A program made the position numbers and the translations under genes. 64,000 bases of DNA from Anaerolinea thermolimosa (GTDB lineage: Bacteria; Chloroflexota; Anaerolineae; Anaerolineales; Anaerolineaceae). The stretch is taken from assembly GCF_001050195.2 (NCBI RefSeq), contig NZ_DF967965.1:742885-806884 (forward strand), read 5' to 3'. Shown here piece by piece: positions 18,432 through 27,695 of this stretch (within the stretch, counting starts at the first letter, position 1; every line of letters begins with the position of its first letter). The notes below the pieces were generated by a model, which worked only from the letters and a program-made list of their open reading frames with translations, was not told the origin of the DNA and did no database searches.

Positions 18432-18468
18432 AAAAAAACAAAGCCCCCGCGTTCGAGCGGGGGCTTTG
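18432..18468 (-). terminator. Rho-independent terminator between the LysM gene and trxB
   Basis: A 12-bp stem, CAAAGCCCCCGC (18439-18450) with GCGGGGGCTTTG (18457-18468). On the minus strand it is followed by seven T residues, so it mainly ends trxB. Confidence 0.88.
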
Positions 18469-18473
18469 TGGAA

Positions 18474-19448
18474 TTATGCTTCATGCTCTTCCAGGAATTT
18501 TATTGCCTGCATGGCAGCGGCTGCGCCCATTCCCGCAGAGGTGACTACCTGGCGATAGAGTGAGTCGGCGGCCTCTCCAGCGGCGAAAACACCGGGAACA
18601 CTGGTGCGCATACGCTTGTCGACGACAATGTAGCCGTTTTCGTCAATTTCGAGCTGGCCCTGGAAAATTTGAGTGTTGGGGGTGTGCCCAATGAAAATGA
18701 ACACACCCTCGGTGGGGAACAGAGATTCCTCACCCGATTTCAGATTCTTCAGGCGCACTGCCTCAACAGCGTCCTTCCCGACGATCTCAGTTACTACGGT
18801 GTCCCAGATAAAGTGCATTTTCTCGTTGGCGAAGGCGCGAGACTGGAGAATCGCCCCGGCACGTAATTGATTGCGGCGATGAATCACGGTAACGGAAGTC
18901 GCATAACGGGTCAGGAAAAGACCTTCTTCCAGGGCGGAATCGCCTCCACCGACGACAACCACCCGTTTATCCTTAAAAAACCAGCCATCACAGGTGGCGC
19001 AATACGAAACTCCGCGTCCGGTCAGTTCCACTTCACCGGGAACCTGAAGGTGGTTAGGGCTGGCACCGGTGGCGATGATGAGGGTTTGAGCCTGGATTTG
19101 CTTGCCACCATCCGTCTGAATGACAAAGGGACGTTTGCTTAAATCCACTGCGCTGGCGCGGTCAAATTCTACCTGTGCGCCAAAGCGTTCAGCCTGTTTC
19201 TGGAAAAGCTCTCCAAGTTGAGCACCGCCTACTCCGTCGGGAAACCCGGGGTAATTCTCAATGGTGTGTGTCAGAGCGGCCTGCCCGCCGAGTTCAAGGC
19301 CGGTCAGTACCAGGGGGTTGGTTTCTGCTCGAGCGGCATAGAGAGCCGCCGACCAACCTGCCGGGCCAGAGCCGATAATCACCACTTTATACACCGAGTT
19401 GTTCTGTTCCTGTTTTCTGCTTAAAGAACCGCCCAGGTTCAATTCCAT
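18474..19448 (-). CDS. trxB: Thioredoxin reductase
   Basis: An FAD/NADPH disulfide reductase that keeps thioredoxin reduced. The 324 residues show the FAD motif VVIIGSGPAGWSAA (about 23-36), the redox-active CATC (in SYCATCDGWFF), the NADPH motif VVVVGGGDSALEEGLFL, and the second FAD motif GVFAAGEAAD near the C-terminus. In the last motif Glu replaces the common Asp (GDAxD), a tolerated change. It has 15-20 extra N-terminal residues relative to classic TrxB. The ribosome binding site GAGGAGC is well spaced. No thioredoxin gene is adjacent. Confidence 0.93.
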   Translation of the reverse strand: MELNLGGSLSRKQEQNNSVYKVVIIGSGPAGWSAALYAARAETNPLVLTGLELGGQAALTHTIENYPGFPDGVGGAQLGELFQKQAERFGAQVEFDRASAVDLSKRPFVIQTDGGKQIQAQTLIIATGASPNHLQVPGEVELTGRGVSYCATCDGWFFKDKRVVVVGGGDSALEEGLFLTRYATSVTVIHRRNQLRAGAILQSRAFANEKMHFIWDTVVTEIVGKDAVEAVRLKNLKSGEESLFPTEGVFIFIGHTPNTQIFQGQLEIDENGYIVVDKRMRTSVPGVFAAGEAADSLYRQVVTSAGMGAAAAMQAIKFLEEHEA

Positions 19449-19547
19449 ACTTTCTGCTCCTCAGTACGAAGGATTGATCAAAGTTTTCTCTTTGAGCGTG
19501 ATTGACTGTAAATACTCAGTGTATTAGACGATTTTGTTCTCAATAGG

Positions 19548-20909
19548 TTACATGGATTCGTGGGTCGTGACAGCGCTATCGGTGAGGGTCAGGGCTTCGT
19601 CGATCAGCCGAAAGCCCTCAGCAAGTTGTTCAGGGGTGATGATTAACGGTGGGATGATCAAGAGAGTGTGCCAGTGGGTATAGAGAAACAAACCACGATC
19701 CAGTAAATACTTGCGAAGGGCGATCATTTCAGGGCTGGTGCCATTAAAGGGGGCCATCGGCTCTTTCGTTTTTCGGTTACGCACCAGCTCGATCACCCCG
19801 AACAGGCCAATGGAGCGTACTTCACCCACCGAAGGATGGCGTTCCATCAAACCATGCAGAAGATTCGTCATCAACCTTCCGGTTTCTGCGGCTTTCTCCA
19901 CCAGGTGATCTTCCTGCATTACCTGAATGACCGCGGCTGCCGCCGCCAGGGAAATCGGGTGACCGTTGTAGGTTAAACCACCGACGAATTCACGCTCATT
20001 AAAGGCTGAAGCGATCTCCTCACGCATAGCTACGGCCCCCAGGGGGGCGTACCCGCTGGTTAATCCTTTGGCCATGGTCATTAAGTCGGGCTTGACATCC
20101 CAGTGGTCTACAGCGAACCAGCGGCCTGTGCGCCCGAACCCGCTCATCACCTCATCGCAGATGAGTAAAATGCCGTAGCGGTCGCAGAGCTGCCGCACTC
20201 CCTGTAGATACCCTGCCGGGGGGATGATGATTCCGTTGGTGCCGGTAACTGTCTCCAGTAAAATGGCGGCGATGGTTTCAGGACGTTCAAATTGAATGAT
20301 TTCCTCAAGGTGGGCAAGGTAATCGGCAGTAAATTGTTCTTCGGTGAGGTCGGGGCGGTTGCGGTGAAACACTGATCGGGAACGGTAAGGGTCGAGGAAG
20401 TGCACCACTCCCGGCATGGTGGTTGGTTCCCATGCGGTTCGCCGGGGGTCGCCGGTGGCGGCCAGTGCCCCATAGGTGGCGCCATGATAAGAGCGATAAC
20501 GCGCGAGAATTTTATGCCGTCCGGTAAAAGCGCGCGCCAGTTTAATGGCATTTTCGTTGGCGTCTGCTCCTCCAAGGGTATAGAGAAAGCGGGTGAGTCC
20601 CGCAGGCACAACCTGCTGGAGCAGTTTTCCGAGGAGGGCACGAGGGCGGGTAGCCATGCCTGGCCCGGCAAAGGGGAGTTCTCGTGCCTGTTGCACCATG
20701 GCTTCGATGACTCGTTCGTCTCCGTGCCCAATGTTTACACACATGACCGTGGAGTTGAAATCGAGATATCGCTTACCATGGATGTCCCAGAAGTACACTC
20801 CCTTTGCACGGGTGACCGGAATGGGGGAAACATGCGCCTGGGCTGACCATGTCCAGAAATTGGTTTTCAGACTGAGGGGAAGAATTTCGTCATCCGGAAT
20901 AGTTTGCAT
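19548..20909 (-). CDS. Class III PLP-dependent aminotransferase
   Basis: A fold-type I omega-aminotransferase of 453 residues from the ATG at 20909 (AGAGAGG upstream); a start at 20951 would lie only a few bases past a -10 element. Motifs are YHGATYGALAATGDPR, ICDEVMSGFGRTGRWFA and the PLP lysine in MTMAKGLTSGYAPLGAVAM. It is closest in general appearance to the taurine/beta-alanine/GABA:pyruvate aminotransferases, but specificity cannot be fixed. It stands alone. Confidence 0.84.
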   Translation of the reverse strand: MQTIPDDEILPLSLKTNFWTWSAQAHVSPIPVTRAKGVYFWDIHGKRYLDFNSTVMCVNIGHGDERVIEAMVQQARELPFAGPGMATRPRALLGKLLQQVVPAGLTRFLYTLGGADANENAIKLARAFTGRHKILARYRSYHGATYGALAATGDPRRTAWEPTTMPGVVHFLDPYRSRSVFHRNRPDLTEEQFTADYLAHLEEIIQFERPETIAAILLETVTGTNGIIIPPAGYLQGVRQLCDRYGILLICDEVMSGFGRTGRWFAVDHWDVKPDLMTMAKGLTSGYAPLGAVAMREEIASAFNEREFVGGLTYNGHPISLAAAAAVIQVMQEDHLVEKAAETGRLMTNLLHGLMERHPSVGEVRSIGLFGVIELVRNRKTKEPMAPFNGTSPEMIALRKYLLDRGLFLYTHWHTLLIIPPLIITPEQLAEGFRLIDEALTLTDSAVTTHESM

Positions 20910-20955
20910 TGAGTAAAAAGCCTCTCTGGCGAGTCGGATGTTCCGTGCCATGTAT

Positions 20956-20963
20956 ATTATAAT
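20956..20963. promoter_or_regulatory. Palindromic -10 shared by divergent genes
   Basis: ATTATAAT is self-complementary and gives TATAAT on both strands. It lies 43 bp from the GIN-domain start and 47 bp from the aminotransferase start, so the two genes probably share overlapping, mutually exclusive promoters. Confidence 0.5.
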
Positions 20964-21005
20964 CTTCCTGAAGAACCTTCGTTCCGGTTCTGTCCGGGAG
21001 GCGAG

Positions 21006-21713
21006 ATGGCCGATGTTCAGGTGCGCACTTTTCAGGTGCAGAATTTTGATTCAATATCCTTTCGCGCTCTTGGGCGCATGAAAATCTATCAGGGTGAGGA
21101 AGAAGGCTTGAGCGTGCAGGGAGAACCCTCTGCGCTTGAGCATATCAAAGTGGATGTCGAAAACAGGCAACTGCAGATCCGGTTGTATACCTGGTATGAT
21201 TTTTTATTCCTGCCGCGTCCGGCGAATTATGAAGTCTGGCTTAAAAACCTTCACCGATTGGATGTGTCTGGCTCGGCAGAGGTGGAAATGGCCGAGCTTA
21301 TTTCTGGTGAGTTGAAGCTTTCTACAAGTGGGTCAGGGAATGTGCATATCGGAAGCCTGGAAGCAAATCACTTCCAGATCAATGTATCCGGTTCCACGCA
21401 CCTGAGAGTGGACGAGCTGGTCAGTGAAAACATAGTGATCAATGCTTCTGGTTCCGGGCACTTTGTTCTTAAGGGGCGGGCGGATCGGCTGGAAATCCGC
21501 ACCAGCGGATCGGCTGAAGTGGATGCCATGCAACTCGATGCCAACCACGTGAAGATCAGTGTGTCGGGCAGCGGGAAGTTCATGGTGACGGCCATAGATA
21601 CGCTGGATGTATCTGTGAGCGGGAATGGCCGGGTGGGATATCGCGGAGACCCCCGAATTTCGCAGGCGATCAGTGGAAGCGGGACAATTTATCGTGTGGA
21701 TCAACCTGCATGA
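21006..21713 (+). CDS. GIN-domain (DUF2807-type) beta-helical protein
   Basis: A 235-residue protein made of repeated beta strands with the signature (V/T)SGSG or (A)SGSG at the turns (VSGSAEVEMAEL, TSGSGNVHIGSL, ASGSGHFVLKG, VSGSGKFMVTA, ISGSGTIYRV). This is the pattern of the head-GIN/DUF2807 domain, which forms a right-handed beta-helix. Homologues are often exported, but this one has no signal peptide or transmembrane helix, so it appears cytoplasmic. It is the first gene of a three-gene coupled set: its stop overlaps the DUF309 start (ATGA). SD GGAGG is well placed. Function unknown. Confidence 0.8.
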   Translation: MADVQVRTFQVQNFDSISFRALGRMKIYQGEEEGLSVQGEPSALEHIKVDVENRQLQIRLYTWYDFLFLPRPANYEVWLKNLHRLDVSGSAEVEMAELISGELKLSTSGSGNVHIGSLEANHFQINVSGSTHLRVDELVSENIVINASGSGHFVLKGRADRLEIRTSGSAEVDAMQLDANHVKISVSGSGKFMVTAIDTLDVSVSGNGRVGYRGDPRISQAISGSGTIYRVDQPA

Positions 21714-22165
21714 GTCTGGTGACGCCTGAGCCGGTGAACTGGTCACCCCAGCAAATAGAACGGGCCTGTCAGGGCGCTTTACATCCCCTTGCCTTGCGCG
21801 GGATCGCGTTGTTTAACGCCAGAGATTACTTTGGCGCACATGAAGCGCTTGAAACCGCATGGCGTGAAGAACGCGGGGCAATACGAGATGTGTACCGGGG
21901 AATTCTGCAGGTTGGGCTGGCATATTATCACATTCAGCGTCTGAACTATCGCGGCGCAGTGAAGATGTTTTGACGCTGTCGTCAATGGTTGGATCCGTTT
22001 CCAGATACCTGTCGGGGGATTGACCTGGGACAGCTTCGCTCTGATTTTTTACGTGCTGAGGAAGAGGTTTTACGGCTGGGGCCAGAGAAACTGGCTTATT
22101 TTAACCATGAATTGCTGAAGCCATTGATCTTTCACGATGGGGAGGAACTTTCGAATGAACTTTGA
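21710..22165 (+). pseudogene. DUF309 gene interrupted by one in-frame TGA
   Basis: The first 87 codons encode a DUF309 N-terminus with its hallmark segments DYFGAHEALETAWREE and GILQVGLAYYHIQRLNYRGAVKMF. A TGA at 21971-21973 then stops the frame. Beyond it the same frame continues without another stop for 63 codons and still reads like the family: WLDPFPDTCRGIDLGQL, a final helix and a normal TGA at 22163-22165, overlapping the next gene's start. The break needs only one base change, such as CGA to TGA. It is therefore a recent nonsense mutation, a sequencing error or a read-through site. The surrounding residues give no reason to expect selenocysteine. DUF309 function is unknown. Confidence 0.75.
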
Positions 22166-22919
22166 CCAGAAAATTGTCCTCGTGACCGGTTCGGGACGGG
22201 GGATTGGGCGAGCGATTGCCCTGCACTTTGCCAGAGAAGGTGCCCACGTGGTGGTGAACTATCATCGTAATGAGGCCCCGGCGAGAGAGGTTGCCGGACA
22301 AATTGAGGCGATGGGACGGCGTGCACTGGTTGTGCGGGCTAATCTGGCCAAACCGGAAGACCTGGATTTGCTATTCGACACCGTGGAACGAGAGTTCGGC
22401 GGATTGGATGTGTTGATCTCCAATGCGGCTTCTGGCTTCAACCGGCCAGCACTTCAGCAAAAGATCAGCGGCTGGGATTGGACCCTCGATGTGAATGCCC
22501 GGGCTTTTCTTTTTGCGGCTCAACGCGCGGTCCCGCTCATGGAAAAACGAGGTGGCGGGAGCATGGTAGCCATCTCCAGCCCGGGTTCGCACCGGGTGTT
22601 ACCCGATTATATTGCCGTGGGCGCCAGTAAAGCCGCGCTGGAAGCCCTGGTACGTTACCTGGCCGTGGAACTTGCTCCGAAGAATATTGTGGTGAATGCT
22701 GTCTCTCCGGGGTTGGTGCTGACTGATGCCCTGCAATATTTCTCTTCACTGCGTGATGCGGATGTCATTCCACGGGCTATTGCGCATACTCCGGCTGGTC
22801 GGCTGGTGACTCCTGAGGATGTTGCCGGGGTGGTGGCCTTTCTGTGTTCCCCTCAGGCCTTTATGATCCGAGGGCAGGTGCTCATTCTGGATGGAGGATA
22901 TACTCTGCCGGTGCCTTAA
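22155..22919 (+). CDS. fabL: FabL-like enoyl-ACP reductase (SDR family)
   Basis: A classical-length SDR of 254 residues from the ATG at 22155 (GGGGAGG just upstream). It has the cofactor motif TGSGRGIGRAIA, the NNAG-equivalent SNAASG, and the catalytic Ser/Tyr/Lys in SSPGSHRVLPDY..GASKAAL. The wording around the active site, RYLAVELAPKNIVVNAVSPG and IRGQVLILDGGYTL, is very like Bacillus FabL as I remember it, so reduction of enoyl-ACP in fatty-acid elongation is the best guess. An ordinary 3-ketoacyl reductase is the alternative. It overlaps the full-length DUF309 frame by 11 bp, so it was probably coupled to it. Confidence 0.72.
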   Translation: MNFDQKIVLVTGSGRGIGRAIALHFAREGAHVVVNYHRNEAPAREVAGQIEAMGRRALVVRANLAKPEDLDLLFDTVEREFGGLDVLISNAASGFNRPALQQKISGWDWTLDVNARAFLFAAQRAVPLMEKRGGGSMVAISSPGSHRVLPDYIAVGASKAALEALVRYLAVELAPKNIVVNAVSPGLVLTDALQYFSSLRDADVIPRAIAHTPAGRLVTPEDVAGVVAFLCSPQAFMIRGQVLILDGGYTLPVP

Positions 22920-22928
22920 AGGGAGAGC

Positions 22929-24650
22929 TTACCAGCCGCTGGCAGAAAATATTTCCTGCAGGAAGGAATTCCGTTCTTCCGGTGTCATGGGGCGGGGGCG
23001 GGCGTAGTCTTCCAGCATGGCGGTGAGAAGTTCCACTCCCAGATAACGCCCCTCATAAAAGAGATGTCGGTCGAGAAATTCTCGGCGGGTACCATTCACG
23101 GGGGTATCCATCTGGTCGAAAAAGAGATTCCCCAGCCCGTAGTGGATCAATCCGCCCTGCTCGAGGGCAAACCCTTGTGGAAAGTGAGCCTGGCTTCCGC
23201 TAACGACTACCGCCCCGGCGGCATTCATGGCTTTAAAATCCCGTGCCTGGGCTTCGGAGGGGTAGGGAACGTAAATTTCATTGTACTGGAAAGTCATCAC
23301 CGGTAAGATACCCTGCTCTCGAAGGTTTCTAATTTCGCGGGCAAAAGCTTCCAGGTCACAACGGGCTGCACCGGGTAGGGTTTCAGTCGCCCAGGCCGAG
23401 GGCGGACCGGCCAGGTTGCACCCCAAAAAGGCCAGGCGGTTCCCATGGTGTTCGATGATGAGCGGACGAGTGGCTTCATTGCTGTTGGCGCCCCCGGCAA
23501 ACCAGTGCCATCCCCGTTGTCGGTAAAGCTCTAAGGAATACAGGAATGCTTCTCTCCCCCAGTCATTGTTGTGGTTCCCGCTGAGCTCAATGATATCTGG
23601 CTGAATGGCGTCGAGCAACTGGATGTATTCCGGGCGGCTACAGAACATCAGGCTGGCCTGATAGGGGTCAGCGGGCGGGCAGTCGGGGTTAAAGGAAACT
23701 TCATTGCTAATGTGGGTGAAATCGGGTTCCAGCAGCCAATCCCGAATGTCTCTGGCGGGGTAATCCAGGCCTATACTTTCCATACGCCAGCCTGTAGCCC
23801 GAACCAGAGCGGTAGTTCCGGTCATCAATACCACAGTCAGGCGGGAGGGGTCGCGGTTGGTGGAGGGGAAGTTTCCCCCATCGTGAAGGAATTGTTCCAG
23901 GTCATGAGCACTGCCAGTTAAATGAAAACCGAAGACCAGAGGATACCCCTGGAGATCACCCCGAACGAGAGCTGAGCTTTTGTCTACCTGGAGGGCTTTC
24001 CAGCGTGGTTCCAGTTCATCAAAGGGGATTACGCTCCAGGTGCGATCCTGCCAGGCAATATCGACCAGCTCGTCCGGCCTGGCCACACGCACATCTCCGG
24101 CTGGTGCACCCCAGAAGTATTCCAGCAGCTGGTGGGTGGTCTCGACAACCCACAGAGGACGCTCATTAAAAGGAGTGTGAAATTGCCCCCGCCACGCTTT
24201 GCGCAGGTCTTCCAGAGAGATTTCATCGGTCAGGGTAGGAAAGGGGGCAACCACGACATAGACCCAACGGATGGGTGCATTTTCTACCGGGGCAGGCTCC
24301 AGGCGCAGGCGGGCTTCTTCGGGGTGGTCTACCCACTGCCAGGGGGCAGGCAGGGTCATCCGAGATTTGAGGTTTTGCGGCACTGCAGGAGCGGCCCACA
24401 CTCCCAGAATCTCAGGGGTGGAACTGGGAACAGGGGAAGGGGAGGGGGTGAGCGTGGGACTGGGAGAGGGAGTGGGGGTGAGGGTGATGGGCCTGAAAGG
24501 GGTGCGGGTAGGTGTGGCGGGGCTGAACCCTGGCAAGACCGGGGGGGTGCAGCCTGCGCACCAGAGGAAAAGCATGAGCAGGCAGACCCCCGTTCCTGTC
24601 CATCGTCGGAAAGAGCCGCCCGGATGAAGAATATCACCGGAAACTGGCAT
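22929..24650 (-). CDS. CapA-family lipoprotein (first of a tandem pair)
   Basis: A 573-residue lipoprotein with a hydrophobic signal ending in a lipobox (WCAGC) and a Pro/Thr/Ser linker (about 45-80). Residues 80-290 look like a periplasmic binding-protein-type domain (VVAPFPTLTDEISLEDLRKAW). The C-terminal 270 residues are a CapA/PGA_cap metallophosphatase-like domain with LSGNHNNDWG, FAGGANSNEA, LAFLGCNLAGPPS and VVSGSQAHFPQG. CapA proteins take part in poly-gamma-glutamate capsule export, but many relatives have other, unknown roles. No capB or capC homologue is near. The start overlaps the stop of the paralogue upstream by 17 bp. Confidence 0.78.
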   Translation of the reverse strand: MPVSGDILHPGGSFRRWTGTGVCLLMLFLWCAGCTPPVLPGFSPATPTRTPFRPITLTPTPSPSPTLTPSPSPVPSSTPEILGVWAAPAVPQNLKSRMTLPAPWQWVDHPEEARLRLEPAPVENAPIRWVYVVVAPFPTLTDEISLEDLRKAWRGQFHTPFNERPLWVVETTHQLLEYFWGAPAGDVRVARPDELVDIAWQDRTWSVIPFDELEPRWKALQVDKSSALVRGDLQGYPLVFGFHLTGSAHDLEQFLHDGGNFPSTNRDPSRLTVVLMTGTTALVRATGWRMESIGLDYPARDIRDWLLEPDFTHISNEVSFNPDCPPADPYQASLMFCSRPEYIQLLDAIQPDIIELSGNHNNDWGREAFLYSLELYRQRGWHWFAGGANSNEATRPLIIEHHGNRLAFLGCNLAGPPSAWATETLPGAARCDLEAFAREIRNLREQGILPVMTFQYNEIYVPYPSEAQARDFKAMNAAGAVVVSGSQAHFPQGFALEQGGLIHYGLGNLFFDQMDTPVNGTRREFLDRHLFYEGRYLGVELLTAMLEDYARPRPMTPEERNSFLQEIFSASGW

Positions 24651-26274
24651 GGAATAACCTCTCTACAAAGCTTTGGGCTTCATCCTCGCTCATGGGAACG
24701 GGGCGTCCATATTCTACGATGCGAATAGGGAGCAATTCTACCCCCAGATAGCGCCCTTCATAAAAAATATGACGATCGATGGTGGCCTGGCGGGTCAGTG
24801 AGGTATCGGTCTGGTCAAAAAACAGATTGCCCAGTCCAAAATGGATGTAATGATCTCCGACAAACTGGAAACCCTGAGGAACATGAGCCTGACTTCCCGA
24901 GACCACAACGGCACCAGCCTGAGCCAGGCGGACAAAACTGTTCGGTTGTTGCATGGGTGCAGGGCGGTAGTCTTCGGTCTCAAAAGCCTGCAAGGTTACT
25001 ACAGGCAGGTACCCGGCCTGACTCAACGATGCCACCCTGGCGGTGAGGGCATCAAAATCACAGGGGGCGGCACCGGGCTTTTCCTGTCCGGCCCAGGCGA
25101 TCTCCGGGCCAGCCATATTGCACCCCAGGAACACAAGCCGGTTGCCATGGTGCTCCACAAAGAGAGGGCGCTGAGCCTCTTCGAGGTTAGCACCACCCCC
25201 GTAGGTTCCCCAGCCGCGTTGACGGTAAAGTTCCAGCGAGTAGAAGTAGGCCTTTTCTCCGCGGTCGAGGTTGTGATTGCCGGTAAGTTCGATGATGTCG
25301 GTACCGACTGCGTCCAGCAGGCGGATGTAATCTGGAGGAGAACAGAAGAGTGCCTCACGCAGTGCGGCTTTTGAGGGCGGGCAGTCCTGGTTAAACGAAA
25401 CCTCGTTTGAAATATGTGTCAGGTCGGCAGACCGCAACCACTGGTCTATCGAAATGGCCGGGTAGAGAATGCCTTTCTCGTTCATCAATTCGGCAGTGCG
25501 GCGCGCCAGTGCTGTGACCCCACTCATGGCGAGTACCGTCAGGTGATCGCGATTGTAATTCTCCACGGTGAGGTTCGGGGAGGTGGATGGATTCCCTGTG
25601 GCCACAATGGGAATGGAAAGCGGGTAAGTGGAAGGTGAAAATTGGGGATCAAAGGGAGATTGTCCATTCACCCGCAGTACTCGCCAGCGTGGATCGAGCT
25701 GTTCGAAGGGCACAAGGGCCCAGGTGGCATTCTCGTTCCAGGCCTTTTGCAGCAGGTTATCGGGAGATTCTACCCGTACCATCCCTGCAACCGGCTGTCC
25801 CCACCGTGCCTTAAAGACTTCCAGAGTCTCGGATGTCATCCACAGTGGGGCAGCGGGAGCTTTTCCCTTCCAGGCCTGTTGAAGATCGTCGAGGGTTACA
25901 TGAAGAATGGGCTGAAAAAAGGGAACCACCAGCGCATACACCCATTCTCCAATCTGGGTCTGGTCGGCAGATGAAAGGTCACTTCCGCCGATTACTACCT
26001 GGATATGGGCCTTTGCAGAGGATGAGGTAACCATACCAGGCCAGGCATGAAGAATTTGTTCTCTCGCCTGCCCGGGCAGGCTGGGCGAAAGCCAGATCGA
26101 GATGGCAGAAGAAGTGGGGGCAGGCAGAGTGGGGGCTTGAGTGGTCTGAATGGGAGCGGCTGGCGAAGCCCGGTCGAGATCAGGGGCCGCTGCCGCAGGG
26201 AGAGGGGTGCAGGCTTGAAACCAGAACAGGTTGATAAGGATCCATAAAATTCCCGGGCAGTGTTGCAGTCTCAT
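24634..26274 (-). CDS. CapA-family lipoprotein (second of a tandem pair)
   Basis: A 546-residue paralogue of the downstream gene with the same layout: a signal peptide ending near FWFQAC, an Ala/Pro/Thr linker, a binding-protein-like middle (ALVVPFFQPILHVTLDDLQQAWKG split over about residues 112-136), and a C-terminal CapA domain with ELTGNHNLDRGEKAYF, YGGGANLEEAQ, LVFLGCNMAGPE and VVSGSQAHVPQG. Both have the YEGRYLGVELL segment near the end. The pair arose by tandem duplication and then diverged. The upstream region (26275-26410) holds nothing else I can recognise. Confidence 0.78.
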   Translation of the reverse strand: MRLQHCPGILWILINLFWFQACTPLPAAAAPDLDRASPAAPIQTTQAPTLPAPTSSAISIWLSPSLPGQAREQILHAWPGMVTSSSAKAHIQVVIGGSDLSSADQTQIGEWVYALVVPFFQPILHVTLDDLQQAWKGKAPAAPLWMTSETLEVFKARWGQPVAGMVRVESPDNLLQKAWNENATWALVPFEQLDPRWRVLRVNGQSPFDPQFSPSTYPLSIPIVATGNPSTSPNLTVENYNRDHLTVLAMSGVTALARRTAELMNEKGILYPAISIDQWLRSADLTHISNEVSFNQDCPPSKAALREALFCSPPDYIRLLDAVGTDIIELTGNHNLDRGEKAYFYSLELYRQRGWGTYGGGANLEEAQRPLFVEHHGNRLVFLGCNMAGPEIAWAGQEKPGAAPCDFDALTARVASLSQAGYLPVVTLQAFETEDYRPAPMQQPNSFVRLAQAGAVVVSGSQAHVPQGFQFVGDHYIHFGLGNLFFDQTDTSLTRQATIDRHIFYEGRYLGVELLPIRIVEYGRPVPMSEDEAQSFVERLFHASFR

Positions 26275-26410
26275 GAGCTCATTATACCGAATAGTCTCTC
26301 AAGTTTTCAGAATGGGGAAAGTTTTTCTGAACCACATTCCCTCTACAATTTGATCGCTTTTGATAGTCTCTGGAGATAGAATCAGAGTACACTTTTTTTG
26401 GGAGATTGGT

Positions 26411-27568
26411 ATGCGCGAAGTAGCTGTCCTTGGAATTGGCCAGACGAAAGTGGATGAACACTGGGATCGATCATTGCGTGAACTGGCCGGTGATGCGGTA
26501 CTGGCGGCTATGTATGATGCCGGGATTACCGTGGCGGAGGGCCTTTTTGTGGGGAATATGATGTCGGGATCGGCCAACCACCAGCAGCATCTGGGGGCGT
26601 ATATTGCAGACTGGGTAGGCTTACGGTATGCTGAGGCGTTGCATGTGGAGGCGGCGTGTAGTTCCGGCTCGGCGGCGTTCCGCGCAGCTCTCATGGCGGT
26701 TGCCTCTGGCGCGCTGGATGTTGCCATCGCGGTAGGTGTGGAAAAAATGACAGATTCACCCGGCGCTGAAATTACTGCAGAGCTGGCAACTGCGGCCGAC
26801 TATGACTGGGAAGCCAGCCAGGGGCTCTCTTTCGTGGCCCTTAACGCGCTGATCATGCGGCGCTACATGCATGAATACGGTTGGGAACGAGATCATTTTG
26901 CTCCATTTTCGATCAATGCTCATGCCAATGGGGCGCACAACCCGTATGCACGTTTTCAGGCTCCTATCAGCGAAGCGGCGTATCGGAATGCCCCCATGGT
27001 TGCTGAGCCGATTAACCTGATGGACGCCTCGGCGATTGGAGATGGGGCAGCCGCGGTGGTTCTTGTCCCGGCTGAGAAAATTCGGAGTGGAGGGGGAAAG
27101 AAGATCATCCGGGTGGCGGGGTCTGCCGCAGCGACTGACTCCATTGCTATTCACCATCGAAGAGATGCGCTCTGGCTCTCGGCTGCCGAGCGCTCGGCCA
27201 AACAGGCTTACGCTCAGGCCGGGATTGGACCTGAGGATGTGGACCTGTTTGAAGCTCACGATGCCTTTACCATTATGGCGGCCCTTTCGCTGGAGGCCTG
27301 CGGTTTCGCTGAGCGAGGCCAGGGGCCTCGCCTGGCATTGGAAGGTCAGATTCGACCGGATGGGCGTATTCCCATCGCTACTCGCGGGGGTTTAAAGGCT
27401 CGCGGGCACCCGGTAGGAGCAACGGGGGTGTACCAGATTGTAGAGGTGGTTCAGCAACTCAGGGGAGAAGCGGCTGGCACTCAGGTGGACGGTGCGCGCA
27501 TCGGAATGGCGCAGAATATCGGAGGGAGTGGGTCGAACATCATCACCCACATTCTCCGGGCAGATTGA
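26411..27568 (+). CDS. Thiolase-family acetyl-CoA acetyltransferase (SCPx/archaeal type)
   Basis: The ATG at 26411 (MREVAVLGIG) gives 385 residues. The active-site cysteine is in VEAACSSGSAAFRAAL, the C-terminal histidine in GGLKARGHPVGATG, and the last catalytic region is NIGGSGSNIITHIL, in which a cysteine typical of degradative thiolases is absent. That combination matches the sterol-carrier-protein-x/archaeal thiolase group, whose members in archaea feed acetoacetyl-CoA into the mevalonate pathway. Here no HMG-CoA synthase or DUF35 partner is adjacent, so pathway assignment is open. Confidence 0.8.
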   Translation: MREVAVLGIGQTKVDEHWDRSLRELAGDAVLAAMYDAGITVAEGLFVGNMMSGSANHQQHLGAYIADWVGLRYAEALHVEAACSSGSAAFRAALMAVASGALDVAIAVGVEKMTDSPGAEITAELATAADYDWEASQGLSFVALNALIMRRYMHEYGWERDHFAPFSINAHANGAHNPYARFQAPISEAAYRNAPMVAEPINLMDASAIGDGAAAVVLVPAEKIRSGGGKKIIRVAGSAAATDSIAIHHRRDALWLSAAERSAKQAYAQAGIGPEDVDLFEAHDAFTIMAALSLEACGFAERGQGPRLALEGQIRPDGRIPIATRGGLKARGHPVGATGVYQIVEVVQQLRGEAAGTQVDGARIGMAQNIGGSGSNIITHILRAD

Positions 27569-27695
27569 ACGGCGCTTTTCTTCATGCTTTGCTTTCTCCA
27601 TTTGCAGGCACATCGAGTGGTCAATCGGGCTTGTTTCCGGTAGAATTATTCAGAACGTATGTTCCTGCCTACCTTCCCCTTTCAGGATGGGTACG

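Noticed and set aside
21971-21973. TGA read as selenocysteine in the DUF309 gene
   Set aside because: The family has no redox cysteine at this place and no SECIS-like hairpin is obvious just downstream; a CGA-to-TGA change is simpler.
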